64,000 nucleotides of DNA from Flectonema sp. DT1601 (GCA_964019425.1 OZ025804.1:372001-436000); one strand, 5' to 3'. Numbered from the stretch's first letter, positions 49,282-59,690 are shown. Program-made: numbers and translations. Notes: generated from the sequence alone by a model not told the origin.

Positions 49282-49965
49282 TTATGTAATAATATCTCCA
49301 AAGGGAGGCTTGACGCAATCATTTATGGACGGAATCGAAATGTTTTTTTTTACATTTGCTTGAAGCCACTTCAGCAATCTGAGATATTGCTGCAACTGTG
49401 GAACAGGATCAAGGTTACAGTATTTAAGAATGGCGCTGTTGATAGTGGAAGCAGTTGCTAGACGATGAGAGTCATCGAGATCTGAGTCTTGAGCATCAGC
49501 AGGAAGAACTGTTAGTAGCAAAGAACGTTCTAACTCTTCAACACTTTCTGGTGAGAGTGATTCAATAGTTGAGATTTCATCACGAGCAAAGTCGAGAGCA
49601 GCTTCACAATCACCTCTCCGAATAACTTCAATCAGCTGTTGTTTTTTAAGAACAAAATCTAAATAAGTATCTTCAGCTACTCCGGGATACGCTTCACCAA
49701 GTCTCCTTCTTGCGTCTTCCATCTCTCCACTTTGGATGGCTTTTCTAACGTTAACTCTTTCACCCATTGGCTCACTTGACTTAGATTTGATACCTGCTTC
49801 TTTCTTCATGTGTTCTGCGGCTTCTTCAAACCCTTCGACTTGTAGATAATTTAAAACAAGTTGATCCATACTCTCCTTATCAATTCCAACATCTTGCATC
49901 TTACGAAGGTAGTCTGATATGTGAACCTTGTGAGTCACTTGTCTAAGTTTATCATCGCTGTACAT
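49282..49965 (-). CDS. GID8: GID8/TWA1 homologue, CTLH ubiquitin-ligase subunit (227 aa)
   Basis: A LisH motif at about 32-60 (MDQLVLNYLQVEGFEEAAEHM) is followed by the CTLH domain at about 67-125 (VNVRKAIQSGEMEDARRRL, then FVLKKQQLIEVIRRGDCEAALDFA) and a CRA region to the end, in the order and length usual for GID8 (about 220-230 residues). In other eukaryotes it is a scaffold of the CTLH/GID E3 complex, joining the RanBPM and RING subunits. Highly conserved housekeeping gene. A TATTTATTTTTTTAAAG tract is about 33 bases before the ATG. Confidence 0.9.
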   Translation of the reverse strand: MYSDDKLRQVTHKVHISDYLRKMQDVGIDKESMDQLVLNYLQVEGFEEAAEHMKKEAGIKSKSSEPMGERVNVRKAIQSGEMEDARRRLGEAYPGVAEDTYLDFVLKKQQLIEVIRRGDCEAALDFARDEISTIESLSPESVEELERSLLLTVLPADAQDSDLDDSHRLATASTINSAILKYCNLDPVPQLQQYLRLLKWLQANVKKNISIPSINDCVKPPFGDIIT

Positions 49966-50564
49966 CGTTGGTGTGTATGTGAATTTTATATATTTTCTTT
50001 AAAAAAATAAATAAATAAGAACTTATGGAAAAATTGAATTATTTTAACACAGCTCACACTAGGCAGAATTAGCTATAAGTAGAATATAGATCAACACCTC
50101 CGATATTTTTTTTTTTTCGTTTTTTTTTTTTTTTTAAATTCAAAAGTTGCTCTATAGTATATGAGCGTTATAGATTAACTAGTAGCAACAGAGGACCCAA
50201 TCCGTAGCCGTTTCCGAAGACTCAGTGTTGATCGTTGAATTAGTAAGGTGGCTCTTTGATTAGCAGCTTGTGATAATAAAAACGTGAATTTCGGAGGTAA
50301 GTACCAAAATATGAGTTTTTCATTCTTTGCTTTAAAAAAAAATAATCAAAAAACAAAAAAAAAAAAAGTGTTTTATGTTTTCTTTGTTCTTTTTTTTTTT
50401 AGTAACAACAATTAGATTGTAATTCCCACGCATTATTTTAGATTTCCTTTACAATGAAACGCCTACGCTACTGCATTTCTATCACAAAAAATATTTCGTA
50501 CAAAAGTTTTTGGAAATCTTTTTTTTTTTTTTTTTTGCTGAAGTCAGTGAAGTCAAAACTTCTG

Positions 50565-50700
50565 AAGAAGCTCACGAGATAACATTAATTCGATAACACA
50601 ACAGTGAGACTCTCACAGGCGACAAGAGACGTTAGTCAACCAGAAGCAAGTGACGACTCAGACCCACCGCATAAAGCAGGCAGTGTAAGAGACGGCTGAT
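50565..50700 (+). repeat. Dispersed repeat with CTCAC/GTGAG stem, copy 3
   Basis: GCTCACG, then CAGTGAGACTCTCACAGGCGA, then GACCCACCGCATAAAGCAGGC. It is the longest copy and best shows three alternating arms: the central GTGAG can pair with either CTCAC. Confidence 0.55.
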
Positions 50701-51627
50701 AACGCCAATTTTATCGCCAAGGGAGGGAGAACACAGCATAATTTTATTACGAAAGGAAGAGGAAAGTTAGCCTTCTGTTGAAAGCAAGCTGAGGTTTTCC
50801 CAAAAAAAATAAAGTATCTGTTTTTTTTTTTTTTTTTTTTTTTTCCAAAACCACATGATAATCGTTGTCAAAGAATCGCTTGTTTTTGTCGCACATAAAA
50901 CTATAAAAAAAAGAATTTACGATATGCGACCCCAACCTAATACATTTTACGAATATACGTGCGAGAGTTGTATTTAAAAAAGAAAAAAGAAGGGGGCGGG
51001 AAATTCGGAGAAGCGGCTTTGATCGGAGAGTGCGACCAAAGCGAAAAAATGAAACAAAGGACAAAAAAAAAAAAAAAAAAGGAAAGCTCCTTCCAAAGGC
51101 AATACAGCTTTCGACCGATGAGAAAGGCAAAAGCGGAGCGGTATTAATAATTATTTTATATTATTTTCTCTTTTGCGTAAACAACAAACAGAAAGATTCG
51201 TCCATATGGCTACAAAAAAGAAAACCTCAAACAATAATTGCATACTCTCTTTAACTGATCCATAGACTGATACCACGAGATACGTTACAAAGTCTAAAGT
51301 AGGAAACCTCACAGAGACAGAGAACATACGAGCCATCCAAGATTTAAAAAAAACACAATTGGGCCTTTAATCTCGTTCAATAATTTCTATGAGGTGACTT
51401 ACATAGGGTTTGGCACTGCCAGTCAGAAATCAGAAAACCCCTTTACGAACACACAAAAAAATAAAATAAACGGATTTTACTTTTATTGTAGTCGCTCTAT
51501 AATTTGTTTTATTAAAAATCCGAAAGGGGACTATTTGGTCAGAGATAAAAAGAAAAACAGTAACACAACCGCTAAGAATTACCTTGTAGAGAGTAGCGAG
51601 AACTTAGGGAAGCTCCTACAACGTTGC

Positions 51628-51910
51628 GATTAACAGAAAAGACTGGAACAAGAAAAATAAAAAGAATTTGGCTTTTTTTTAACTCAAACCATACAAAAGA
51701 TAATAATATAACACTTGTTGATGTTTTGCTTGTGTCACGAAACTGTGAACCGACTTAAACTGATAAAAGTAAAAGGAGGTTTACGTGTGCTGTCTAACAT
51801 CGCGCTCTGATCAACAGAAGACCGGAACAAGAAAATAAAAAGAATTTGGCTTTTAACTCAAACCATGCAGAAAATAGTAATATAACACTTGTTGATGTTT
51901 TGTTTGTTAA
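51628..51910 (+). repeat. Direct repeat pair of about 90 bp
   Basis: Bases 51628-51725 and 51818-51905 share AAGAATTTGGC, AACTCAAACCAT and ATATAACACTTGTTGATG in order. Between them is GAAACTGTGAACCGACTT and TTTACGTGTGCTG, a motif that also occurs in the satellite and DOMON flanks. A third copy of the second half is at 53762-53872. Confidence 0.65.
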
Positions 51911-52992
51911 CAGTTCTTTTTTCGCTCTTATACAATACTTGTTGTTAAATGGCAAAAAAAGAAAAAAAGAAAAAAAGAAAAAAAGAAAAAAAGAAAAAAA
52001 GAAAAAAAAAGAAGAAAAAAACAGACGAGAATTCGAAGCAGAAAAAAAAAAAAGAAAAAAAAGGCTAGAACAGAAGAAAGAGAAAAACGTTCTCTGAAAA
52101 TATGCGGGAGCTGTCAAAAGCTTTATTATTTTTTTTCGGAAAAGACGCAATCAATATAAATAAAAATAAAAATTAGCCTTATATTAGGTTGTTAGAATAT
52201 GACTTGGTGAGAGCATCGATTCGTCTTTATTCACCGCATAGAAAAGGGTTGGTGAAAAAAAAGGAGGGGGAAAAATGATAATTACAATGAGATCCGTACA
52301 AGTTTTTATAAAAAATAAAAATTAAAAAAAAGGAGAATCTGCTTCACTTTATAAACAATTTTACTCAACTCTTTCCTTGTCTTGATTGTACGCAACTAGT
52401 ATAAAATCGTAACAAAGGAACAGGCTTAAGTTACGCGTCAAAACATAGGTTTTGCAGATACAAAAAAAAAAAAAAAAAATTAAATTTAAAAAAAATAGTT
52501 TTTTTCTTTTCAAGAATCACTCTCCCCATCTCACTGAATATCAGCTCTCATCGTATTCCAAGTCAAAACGTAAGAAGAAACAATAGCGTTCATACAAAAA
52601 AAGTAACACAAAAAAAAGAACCACACGCGATATCACTGTTTTAGTGAGAGGGAAATTGGTATGAGTCGTTCATATGTGAGAACACAAATGTTTTCGTAAA
52701 ATGGTTGTCGCAAAAAAAAATATTATTTTATTTTGTTTTTTCAAAATTTAAAAAAAAAAAAAAAGAATCGGCAAACTTCACTTTTTAGTTTTTTACTCAC
52801 ATTTTTTGTTTTGTTTGCGCGCAACTGATACAAAATCCTAATACAGGAAAAGGTCAATTACGCTGCCACGATTCTCTTTTTACCGAACAATGGGTTTGTA
52901 CGTACAAAGAAAAATAATTTTAAAAAATAAAAAAAAACTCAAAAACCCATTCAGAATAAAGCCTTACAGAAATAAATATCTGAATTGTAAGG

Positions 52993-53085
52993 GGGGTTAA
53001 CTGTTTGATTTTATACGTAAAATACAAATGTATTGTATCATAAACAACATAACAATAATTTAGCATTAGTTTTAGATACAGTTGA
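52993..53085. repeat. Short TIR-like repeat, copy 2
   Basis: GGTTAACTGTTTGATTTTAT at one end and ATACAGTTGACC at the other, related to 45836-45890 at both ends with a different centre. Confidence 0.35.
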
Positions 53086-53384
53086 CCAAACTTAGCCTTT
53101 TGAAGTAACTATTAGGTTTCGAATATAAATCTCTTGTATTGTATCAGAACTCAATAATAAGATTAAAAAACTCATGACACAAGTGACTAAAATGTTAATA
53201 CAGGCTAACACTCCGCAAATGACGTACTTGCTCTACATTATAATAAATGTTTCTAACTTAGCTGCATACATGTTGTCATTCAGTGCAGTACGGAATCGAG
53301 TTATTCAATTACGAATTAATAGTGAGCCCTGGGAAACCAAAACCAGGGTATAATGTAATACGGCAGAGTGTAGGTTCCGAGAGT

Positions 53385-53450
53385 AGTCCATATAGGGGAA
53401 TACATAAATAAACTTGAACATAATAAATAAACGGCTCTTAATCTGAACAG
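53385..53450. repeat. Copy of the 3' end of the four-TM gene
   Basis: About 50 bases match 32655-32705, which on the minus strand covers the last codons and stop of the four-TM gene (TCAGATTAAGAGC, then TTTATTTATTATGTT). Confidence 0.5.
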
Positions 53451-53761
53451 CTCAGATAGTAGTATCATTAATTTTAGAACAGAAAAGTGAGAATAAGAAA
53501 AGTAGAGATTAATAAAAGAAAAGTATTCATTTCTGCAGTTTCCTAACATCAAAGGGTAATAGAATATGTAGTTTCAGGAGCCTTAATCTTATACTACTCG
53601 TCCCTTTTTAGGCCTTCATCAGTAAGTTCTAAGGGACTTCATTCTATGTTGAAGTTGCTATCGTTTGCGGGTTGAACAGCTCAGATAGATAGCTAGCTTT
53701 TTCTCACTTTGTCGATGCAAAGAAAAAAAAATAAAATAAAATAAAATTCGCTCAACTATGT

Positions 53762-53875
53762 ACAGGAAATAGTAATATAACACTTGTTGATGTTTTGTTT
53801 GTATCACGAAACTGTGAACCGACTTAAACTGATAAAAGTAAAAGGAAGTTTACGTGTGCTGCCAACATGCAAAAA
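53762..53875 (+). repeat. Dispersed flank motif, third copy
   Basis: ATATAACACTTGTTGATG followed by GAAACTGTGAACCGACTT and TTTACGTGTGCTGCCAACAT, as at 51700-51800 and in the DOMON flanks. Confidence 0.55.
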
Positions 53876-53876
53876 T

Positions 53877-53911
<35 letters not shown>

Positions 53912-54543
53912 AAAAACTTAAAACGTGCGCAGAGAGTTCATCAAGAAAAATTTTAAAAAAAAAATTAAAAATGACAAAAAAAAAAAAAAAAAAAAAAAAG
54001 AGAATGCGGCTTCATTCGCTCTCAAGTATCAGTTGGCGAAAAAAATAACCGGGAAAAAAAAAAGAAATTAGAAATATCAGTAAAAAATATTTTTTCCGAT
54101 CAAATTTTGATCGACGAGAGACATTTCAATACGCTACATCGTTCAGGTCATTTCAGCTGCAGTACTAAAACTGAAAATTAATCAAAAGGGTCAATTGTGA
54201 TACTGCTGACCCAGGGGATCCAGAGAAAAGAAAATCGAGCAAAAAAAATATATATTAAAGAGTACTAATGCGATGTGCCAGTGAGGCGGGATATTACAAC
54301 CAGTCCTTTTTGGAAATGGTGTGTTTTTTTTTTTTTTTTTTTGAATCGATAAATTGATCGCAAAAAAAATAATTAACTGATAATATATTTTTTTTTGATT
54401 GAATGAATGACCAAAGAACTAAATGTGATTATAAAAACCTTGATGAACAAAAAAATAAAAAACATAAGAAAACACCGATAACACGCAGAGAATAAACAAT
54501 AAAGTTTCTCCAACTAGCGAAGTTAATTGATTGAAATTTATAC

Positions 54544-55305
54544 CTAAGAATCTCCTGCTCTGTTCGCATGAACATCATCATCGCCAACAGAGAAAGGAAG
54601 CAACCACAGAAGCTTGTTATTACCCATGAAAACTGATATATTTCTGGTCAGAGAACCAGTGTCGTAGTCGGCTTCTGGGAGATATTTCCTTTCATGTGAT
54701 GTTTGATTTTTTAACAGTGTTTCAAAAGTCACAGTCGCAGTATCAACTGTGAATACAAAAAACACAACACTCGCGAATGACAATAACATGATACCAACAC
54801 CAATAAGTAATCGAGAAATCGTTAAGGCTTCTCTTACGTACACGATTGACGGATTTAAATACAACCACACAGAATAGAAATAATGAGGTATGAATATTAA
54901 AGTATATAACTGAAGCAGTGCATACAATCTGAAATTAGCTGATCCCACACATGTTCCTAACATAGCACAATGGTGATCAAATATTTTCACACAGCTATCA
55001 CATTGTCTACAGTGATGACTTCTGTCAGGTCTTTGAATAGAACATTTCTTACATCTGTCTGTTCCTTTATCACTTTCAGTTACAACACCTGATCCAGTAG
55101 TCATAGTTTTAACCAAACAAATCATTATTAAGATATATTGAACTAACATCAACAATCGATGAATCCATTTATTATCACAATTCTCGTGTAATATGATTAT
55201 TGATACCCCAGTTGCTGTTGTGTACAATGCGCATAGTGCCAGGGGGTAGGTGTATGAATGAGTCATCCTGTCGGATATGAAATAGAAATAAAAAACAAGA
55301 GGCAT
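54544..55305 (-). CDS. DHHC palmitoyltransferase (253 aa)
   Basis: The zinc-binding cysteine-rich domain reads CKKCSIQRPDRSHHCRQCDSCV, then DHHCAMLGTCVG, with the catalytic Cys in DHHC. The residue after DHHC is Ala where Pro-Trp is usual. Four membrane segments surround it: two before (PLALCALYTTATGVSII and LLMLVQYILIMICLV) and two after (LYTLIFIPHYFYSVWLYL and IGVGIMLLSFASVVFFVF). The C-terminal YDTGSLTRNISVFMG motif fits the family. It adds palmitate to cysteines of target proteins in the Golgi or plasma membrane; the DOMON proteins nearby have a membrane-proximal CFCC that could be a target, but that is only a guess. An ATG at 55266 is an alternative start, just after TATTTCATATCCGACAG. 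Confidence 0.85.
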   Translation of the reverse strand: MPLVFYFYFISDRMTHSYTYPLALCALYTTATGVSIIILHENCDNKWIHRLLMLVQYILIMICLVKTMTTGSGVVTESDKGTDRCKKCSIQRPDRSHHCRQCDSCVKIFDHHCAMLGTCVGSANFRLYALLQLYTLIFIPHYFYSVWLYLNPSIVYVREALTISRLLIGVGIMLLSFASVVFFVFTVDTATVTFETLLKNQTSHERKYLPEADYDTGSLTRNISVFMGNNKLLWLLPFSVGDDDVHANRAGDS

Positions 55306-55740
55306 CCTAACATTTGCCAAGTTTATTTTGGTGGAGGCCACGTGAACGTAGTTGAGCACTTTCTTGCCTACGCGCCTATCGCCATAACAGTGAAAAACAG
55401 CTGTAAAATTAAAATAAATGTGCAAAAAAATAAAAACAAACGTTAACAGTGGACGAACCCTACGTAAGGTTTTCCTAGACTATTCGAGTCTTCAGCAGTC
55501 TACTCGGTGTCTGCCTGGAGACCATCCAAATTGGTTCGCTCTAAATTAGCGACCTAAACGATCTATCCCATCGTAGCGATTAATCACTGAAAACTTATAA
55601 ACAACTACCAACGAGGGGGAAAGGGTTAAAGTGTGCTTTTACCTGTACAGCCACGGCTCTAAGTCTCCGTGGTTGAGCCCCCCGCGGCCCTCCCTATATA
55701 GTGCACTATGCTTGTCTTTTTTGCTGGTGAAATTTAGGGT
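55306..55740. other. GC-richer region with hairpin and palindrome
   Basis: Bases 55440-55720 are clearly less AT-rich than the surroundings. CAGCCACGG (55648-55656) can pair with CCGTGGTTG (55667-55675), and ATAGTGCACTAT at 55698-55709 is a 12-base perfect palindrome within TATATAGTGCACTATG. Could be a promoter or a structured RNA; it marks the border between the DHHC gene and the DOMON array. Confidence 0.4.
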
Positions 55741-56095
55741 GGGGCGTACGAGTCATCTCTTAAAGAAAAATACATCAAAGAAAGAATATGCACACAGCTG
55801 CTGTCAGTAGATGCAGTACCGCAAACAGCACTAGAAACTCCCAACATTGCGGCCAGTGCAGTAAGTCTGAGTAACTTCATGATTAGCAGGTGGCAATAAA
55901 CTGTGAAAAAAATATTTTAACAATCCGAGTGACTACAAACTGATGGTTCCTTAGAATTACGACAACAGGAATGTTTCATCTAAATTATTTATTGTTTCCG
56001 TTTTAAGAATCGAAACATAAAATCAAATGATCCGTCGTATGAACATCTTAAATGAAGGGAAGTGGAAATAGACCTACACCCTTAGAGTATATATC
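55741..56095 (-). pseudogene. DOMON-gene 5' fragment 5
   Basis: DOMON signal-peptide codons start at an ATG at 55880 and leave the family after about 28 codons, as in the LRR array fragments. Upstream region continues to the satellite unit at 56096. Confidence 0.75.
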
Positions 56096-56330
56096 CTTTT
56101 AAAGACGTTAGTACTGACGACATTTCAAACACGCAAAGGACCAGCTGCTTTTGTCTTCAGTGCCAAGTGCAGAGAGAGACTCAAACAAGATCCATCGGTT
56201 GAAATCAGTAAGTAACTGTCGCTAGCTAGAAACACAAAAAAAAGAAAATTGGATTTATCTTAAGTAATACTTTGTTGGTGCACGAAACTGTGAACCGACT
56301 AAAAGGAAAAGAAGGTTTACGTGTGCTGCC
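56096..56330 (+). repeat. Single satellite unit
   Basis: One copy of the 240-bp module amplified at 1961-3650, in the same position relative to the DOMON upstream region. Confidence 0.75.
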
Positions 56331-56623
56331 AACATTCTTTTTCTTGTTTACAATACGTGTCAAACACAAAACAAAAAAAGAGAGGGAAAAAGAGAGGGAA
56401 ATAGAGAGGAAATTCGAAATAAAAAATCGCATATATGGACGAAAAGATTATTTTGCAAAATCTTTTACACTATGGTGACAAAGTTACAGTAAAGACCATC
56501 AACATTACTAACAGCATGTGCTGCAATTGATTTTTTCTTTGCTGTCGACTTTGAAATACACAAAAAGAAGTAATAAAAAGAAACACCTTTTTATTTAAAT
56601 AATAAGTTGAACAAAATAATAAA
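56331..56623. other. 3' flank of DOMON gene A
   Basis: Contains AGAGAGGGAAAGAGAGG-type purine runs and the ACTATGGTGACAAAG block shared by all DOMON 3' ends. No gene. Confidence 0.55.
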
Positions 56624-58375
56624 CTAAACCTGATCAGGACTGCTGGCAACGTTATCCATAGCGTTACCTTCATCAGCCGATTCCTTGCCCTTGCAACAGA
56701 AACAGTAGACAACCAAAATAACGATAACTGCAAACGCCAAAGAACCGATAACGATTCCAGCAATAGCTCCACCAGATAAACCATCATCGTTGACAGTCAC
56801 TACTACTGGGTCCGTGGTCGCTGCAGTCCCTGGAGTAACAGGAGTTGTTGCAGCTGGAGTAGGGGTGGGATCCGCGAAATCAACAGTTCCCGATCCTCTG
56901 GTGGTGTGAATGTTCACAGGAAATTCAATCTCTGACGAGTGGAATGCGTAGTTGACAGCCACGTTCGCCCTAAGCAACAAAGCGTTGAATCTCAAAATAC
57001 GAAGACCGTTGGCTACTTCAGTCGTAGGGGCAGAAAACGGGGTATTAGCTGGATCGCTCGTGATACCCGCTGCTGAGTTGGAAGTGATGTGGTAAATACC
57101 AGCAGCACTTGCACTGTTCGTTGCCAAGGAAAAGGCAGGCGACATGCTTCCCGGGGTCGTAGGGAATCCAACAGCAAACCAACCGTTGACGTTCGTATTA
57201 GTCGCAGCAACCGCAGCTGATCCGCTCGTTGCCATGTTCCAGTGAATAAAAACTCCATTCCCCAAAGACTTCATGCATTGATAATTAGTTGTACCCGTTT
57301 GAACGAGAGTCGATGCCATGCAATTCGATGCAGGGGTTACAGGAGGGGTAGGAGCAGGGACAGGAGCAGGGGTGGGATTCACGAAATCAACAGTTCCCGA
57401 TCCTCTGGTGGTGTGAATGTTCACAGGAAATTCAATCTCTGACGAGTGGAATGCGTAGTTGACAGCCACGTTTGCCCTAAGCAACAAAGCGTTGAATCTC
57501 AAAATACGAAGACCGTTGGCCACTTCAGTCGTAGGGGCAGTAAACGGGGTATTAGCTGGATTGCTCGTGATACCCGCCGCTGAGTTGGAAGTGATGTGGT
57601 AAATACCCGCAGAACTAACACTGTTCGTTGCCAAGGAAAAGGCAGGCGACATGCTTCCCGGGGTCGTAGGGAACCCAACAGCAAACCAACCGTTGACGTT
57701 CGTACTAGTCGCAGCAACCGCAGCTGATCCACTCGTCACTATGTTCCAGTGAATAAAAACCCCATTCCCCAAAGACTTCATGCATTGATAATTAGTGGTA
57801 CCCGTTTGAACGAGAGTCGATGCCATGCAATTCGATGTAGGGGCAACTCCATCAGCCAAGTCGATAGTTTGGGCAGCCCTTCCGGAACCTCCGTGATTAG
57901 ATAAAGTTCCAGTACCACCAAAAGCGAAGATAGTCAACAAGTTGCCCGTGCTGACACCAGTCCTTCGGAACTTCAGAGTGATGCGATTGTTAGACGACGT
58001 AATCGCTGTTTGCGTAATGGTCCCTGGGATGGTTGCTTCAGTAGCGAGGATGTTGCCTCCGTTGGTGTTTGCCGGCGTGTACATCTTCACGGCGTTGAGA
58101 TCAGCGGTTCCTCCCATCAAAATGGTGGAACCAATCATCCTGTTGCCTGTAGGACTAGTTGGGTTCCACCCAACAGCAGCATATCCATTAGCACCAGTCT
58201 GTGGAGCATCAACCATCATTTCGTAGTAGTTCCCAGCCGTATCAGTCTTCCAGTGAACGTTGATACCAGCACCTGTAATCATGCACACGTAGTTGCTGTC
58301 AGTAGATGCAGTACCGCAAACAGCACTAGAAACTCCCAACATTGCGGCCAGTGCAGTAAGTCTGAGTAACTTCAT
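56624..58375 (-). CDS. DOMON-domain type I membrane protein A (583 aa)
   Basis: Signal peptide (MKLLRLTALAAMLGVSSAVC), then three DOMON-like modules at about 20-175, 180-330 and 345-495, with cores such as GYAAVGWNPTSPTGNRMIGS and NGWFAVGFPTTPGSMSPAFS. Modules 2 and 3 are nearly identical. A Pro/Thr-rich stalk follows, one membrane segment (GAIAGIVIGSLAFAVIVILVVY) and a short tail with CFCCKGKES. DOMON domains bind haem or sugars in other proteins, often paired with cytochrome b561; that partner is absent here. Likely a surface protein. TTTTTTTTCACAG is 20 bases before the ATG. Gene B, 3.37 kb away, is nearly the same. Confidence 0.8.
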   Translation of the reverse strand: MKLLRLTALAAMLGVSSAVCGTASTDSNYVCMITGAGINVHWKTDTAGNYYEMMVDAPQTGANGYAAVGWNPTSPTGNRMIGSTILMGGTADLNAVKMYTPANTNGGNILATEATIPGTITQTAITSSNNRITLKFRRTGVSTGNLLTIFAFGGTGTLSNHGGSGRAAQTIDLADGVAPTSNCMASTLVQTGTTNYQCMKSLGNGVFIHWNIVTSGSAAVAATSTNVNGWFAVGFPTTPGSMSPAFSLATNSVSSAGIYHITSNSAAGITSNPANTPFTAPTTEVANGLRILRFNALLLRANVAVNYAFHSSEIEFPVNIHTTRGSGTVDFVNPTPAPVPAPTPPVTPASNCMASTLVQTGTTNYQCMKSLGNGVFIHWNMATSGSAAVAATNTNVNGWFAVGFPTTPGSMSPAFSLATNSASAAGIYHITSNSAAGITSDPANTPFSAPTTEVANGLRILRFNALLLRANVAVNYAFHSSEIEFPVNIHTTRGSGTVDFADPTPTPAATTPVTPGTAATTDPVVVTVNDDGLSGGAIAGIVIGSLAFAVIVILVVYCFCCKGKESADEGNAMDNVASSPDQV

Positions 58376-59106
58376 GATTAGCAGGTGGCAATAAACTGTG
58401 AAAAAAATATTTTAACAATCCGAGTGACTACAAACTGATAGTTCCTTAGAATTACGACAACAGGAATGTTTCATCTAAATTATTTATTGTTTCCGTTTTA
58501 AGAATCGAAACATAAAATCAAATGATCCGTCGTATGAACATCTTAAATGAGTTAGTTGGCAAAATGAAGGGAAGTGGAAATAGACCTACACCCTTAGAGT
58601 ATTCTTTTTTTTTCTTTCTTTTTTTTTTAGCAAAATACAAACTGATGACTACGAGGGGTTTGGGTAGCCCGCAGCAGTCCAATCGCGAAGATTGTAGTTT
58701 CATAGTATTGGCTGGAAGTGATCGACTTCCAGCCACCTTGCCCAGAGGCTAACATGTTGTAACAACTAAAGAAAATAAAAGAGAAATGATCTGGGAGTGG
58801 GGAGGAAGGTGAAAAAAATATAAAATCTTCTTTCTTTCATATACATCTTTCTTTATAATACGACCACATGTGCCATATGCCCACACTCCACGAAAGACAA
58901 TAGAAAACCCCGGAACAGTACCGAGGAACGTTCACCCCCCGTTGTCCAAAGCATTATAATTGTACTGTGGGCTTACCGAAAAAGCTTTAGAAATGTACCA
59001 CAAAAAAAATTGGTCAGCACATAGCCATATCAATCAGCAAGAAATGAAAACCAACAGGATCAGGTAAGATGACAGTCAGTTTAAGGTCATAACTGCGTCG
59101 GACCTA
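58376..59106. other. Upstream region of DOMON gene A
   Basis: Bases 58376-58600 match all the 5' fragments. A T run at 58606-58630 follows, then the hairpin (separate entry), then about 350 bases unique in this window. No gene. Confidence 0.5.
58709..58735. promoter_or_regulatory. Perfect 11-bp inverted repeat upstream of DOMON gene A
   Basis: TGGCTGGAAGT and ACTTCCAGCCA separated by GATCG. The same structure is upstream of gene B. Could be a protein-binding dyad or a hairpin in RNA. Confidence 0.5.
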
Positions 59107-59360
59107 TATATCCTTTTAAAGACGTTAGTACTGACGACAGTTCAAACACGCAAAGGACCAGCTGCTTTTGTCTTCAGTGCCAAGTGCAGAGAGAGACTCA
59201 AACAAGATCCATCGGTTGAAATCAGTAAGTAACTGTCGCTAGCCAAAACACTAAAAACAGGAATCGGATTTATCTTAAACTATACTTTGTTAGTTAAAGT
59301 TGGTGCACGAAACGGTGAACCGACTTAAACTGATAAAGCAAAAGCAACGAAAAAAGGAGA
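59107..59360 (+). repeat. Single satellite unit
   Basis: Same module as at 1961 and 56096, with ACAGTTCAAACACG in place of ACATTTCAAACACG. Confidence 0.75.
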
Positions 59361-59394
59361 AGAAAGTAGAGAGGAAATACGACATAAATAATTG

Positions 59395-59690
59395 TATATG
59401 GATGAAAAGAATATTTTGCAATATCCTTTACATTATGGTGACAAAGTTACAGTAAAGACCATCAACATTACTAACAGCATGTGCTGCAATTGATTTTTTC
59501 TTTGCTGTCGACTTCGAAATACACAAAAAGAAGTAATAAAAAGAAACACTTTTTTATTTGAAATAATAAGTTGAAAGAAATAATAAACAAACGCTGCTGG
59601 CAACGTTATTCATAGCGTCATCATTCCCCGCTGATTCCTTGCCCTTGCAACAGAAACAGCAGACAACCAAAACAATCGTAAACCGACTTA
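59395..59690 (-). pseudogene. DOMON-gene 3' fragment between genes A and B
   Basis: It matches the 3' flank and the last 25 to 30 codons of a DOMON gene, including CCFCCKGKESAG, then ends at about 59685. The residues differ from genes A and B (GNDDAMNNVAS), so it comes from a distinct lost copy. Confidence 0.7.

Larger units (their letters stand above)
49966..54543. other. Gene-poor region, 4.6 kb
   Basis: Homopolymers throughout, a GAAAAAAA-type microsatellite at 51954-52015, and the dispersed repeats listed separately. Open frames are Lys, Phe or Ser-rich artefacts of the runs. A hairpin with GTCCCTT/AAGGGAC arms lies at 53609-53646. No gene or stable RNA was recognised. Confidence 0.5.

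Noticed and set aside
53600-53650. Hammerhead-ribozyme-like CTGATGA on the minus strand
   Set aside because: The GAAA part of the core is missing (the sequence reads GGACGAGTAG) and stem II does not form; the GTCCCTT/AAGGGAC arms make a simple hairpin instead.
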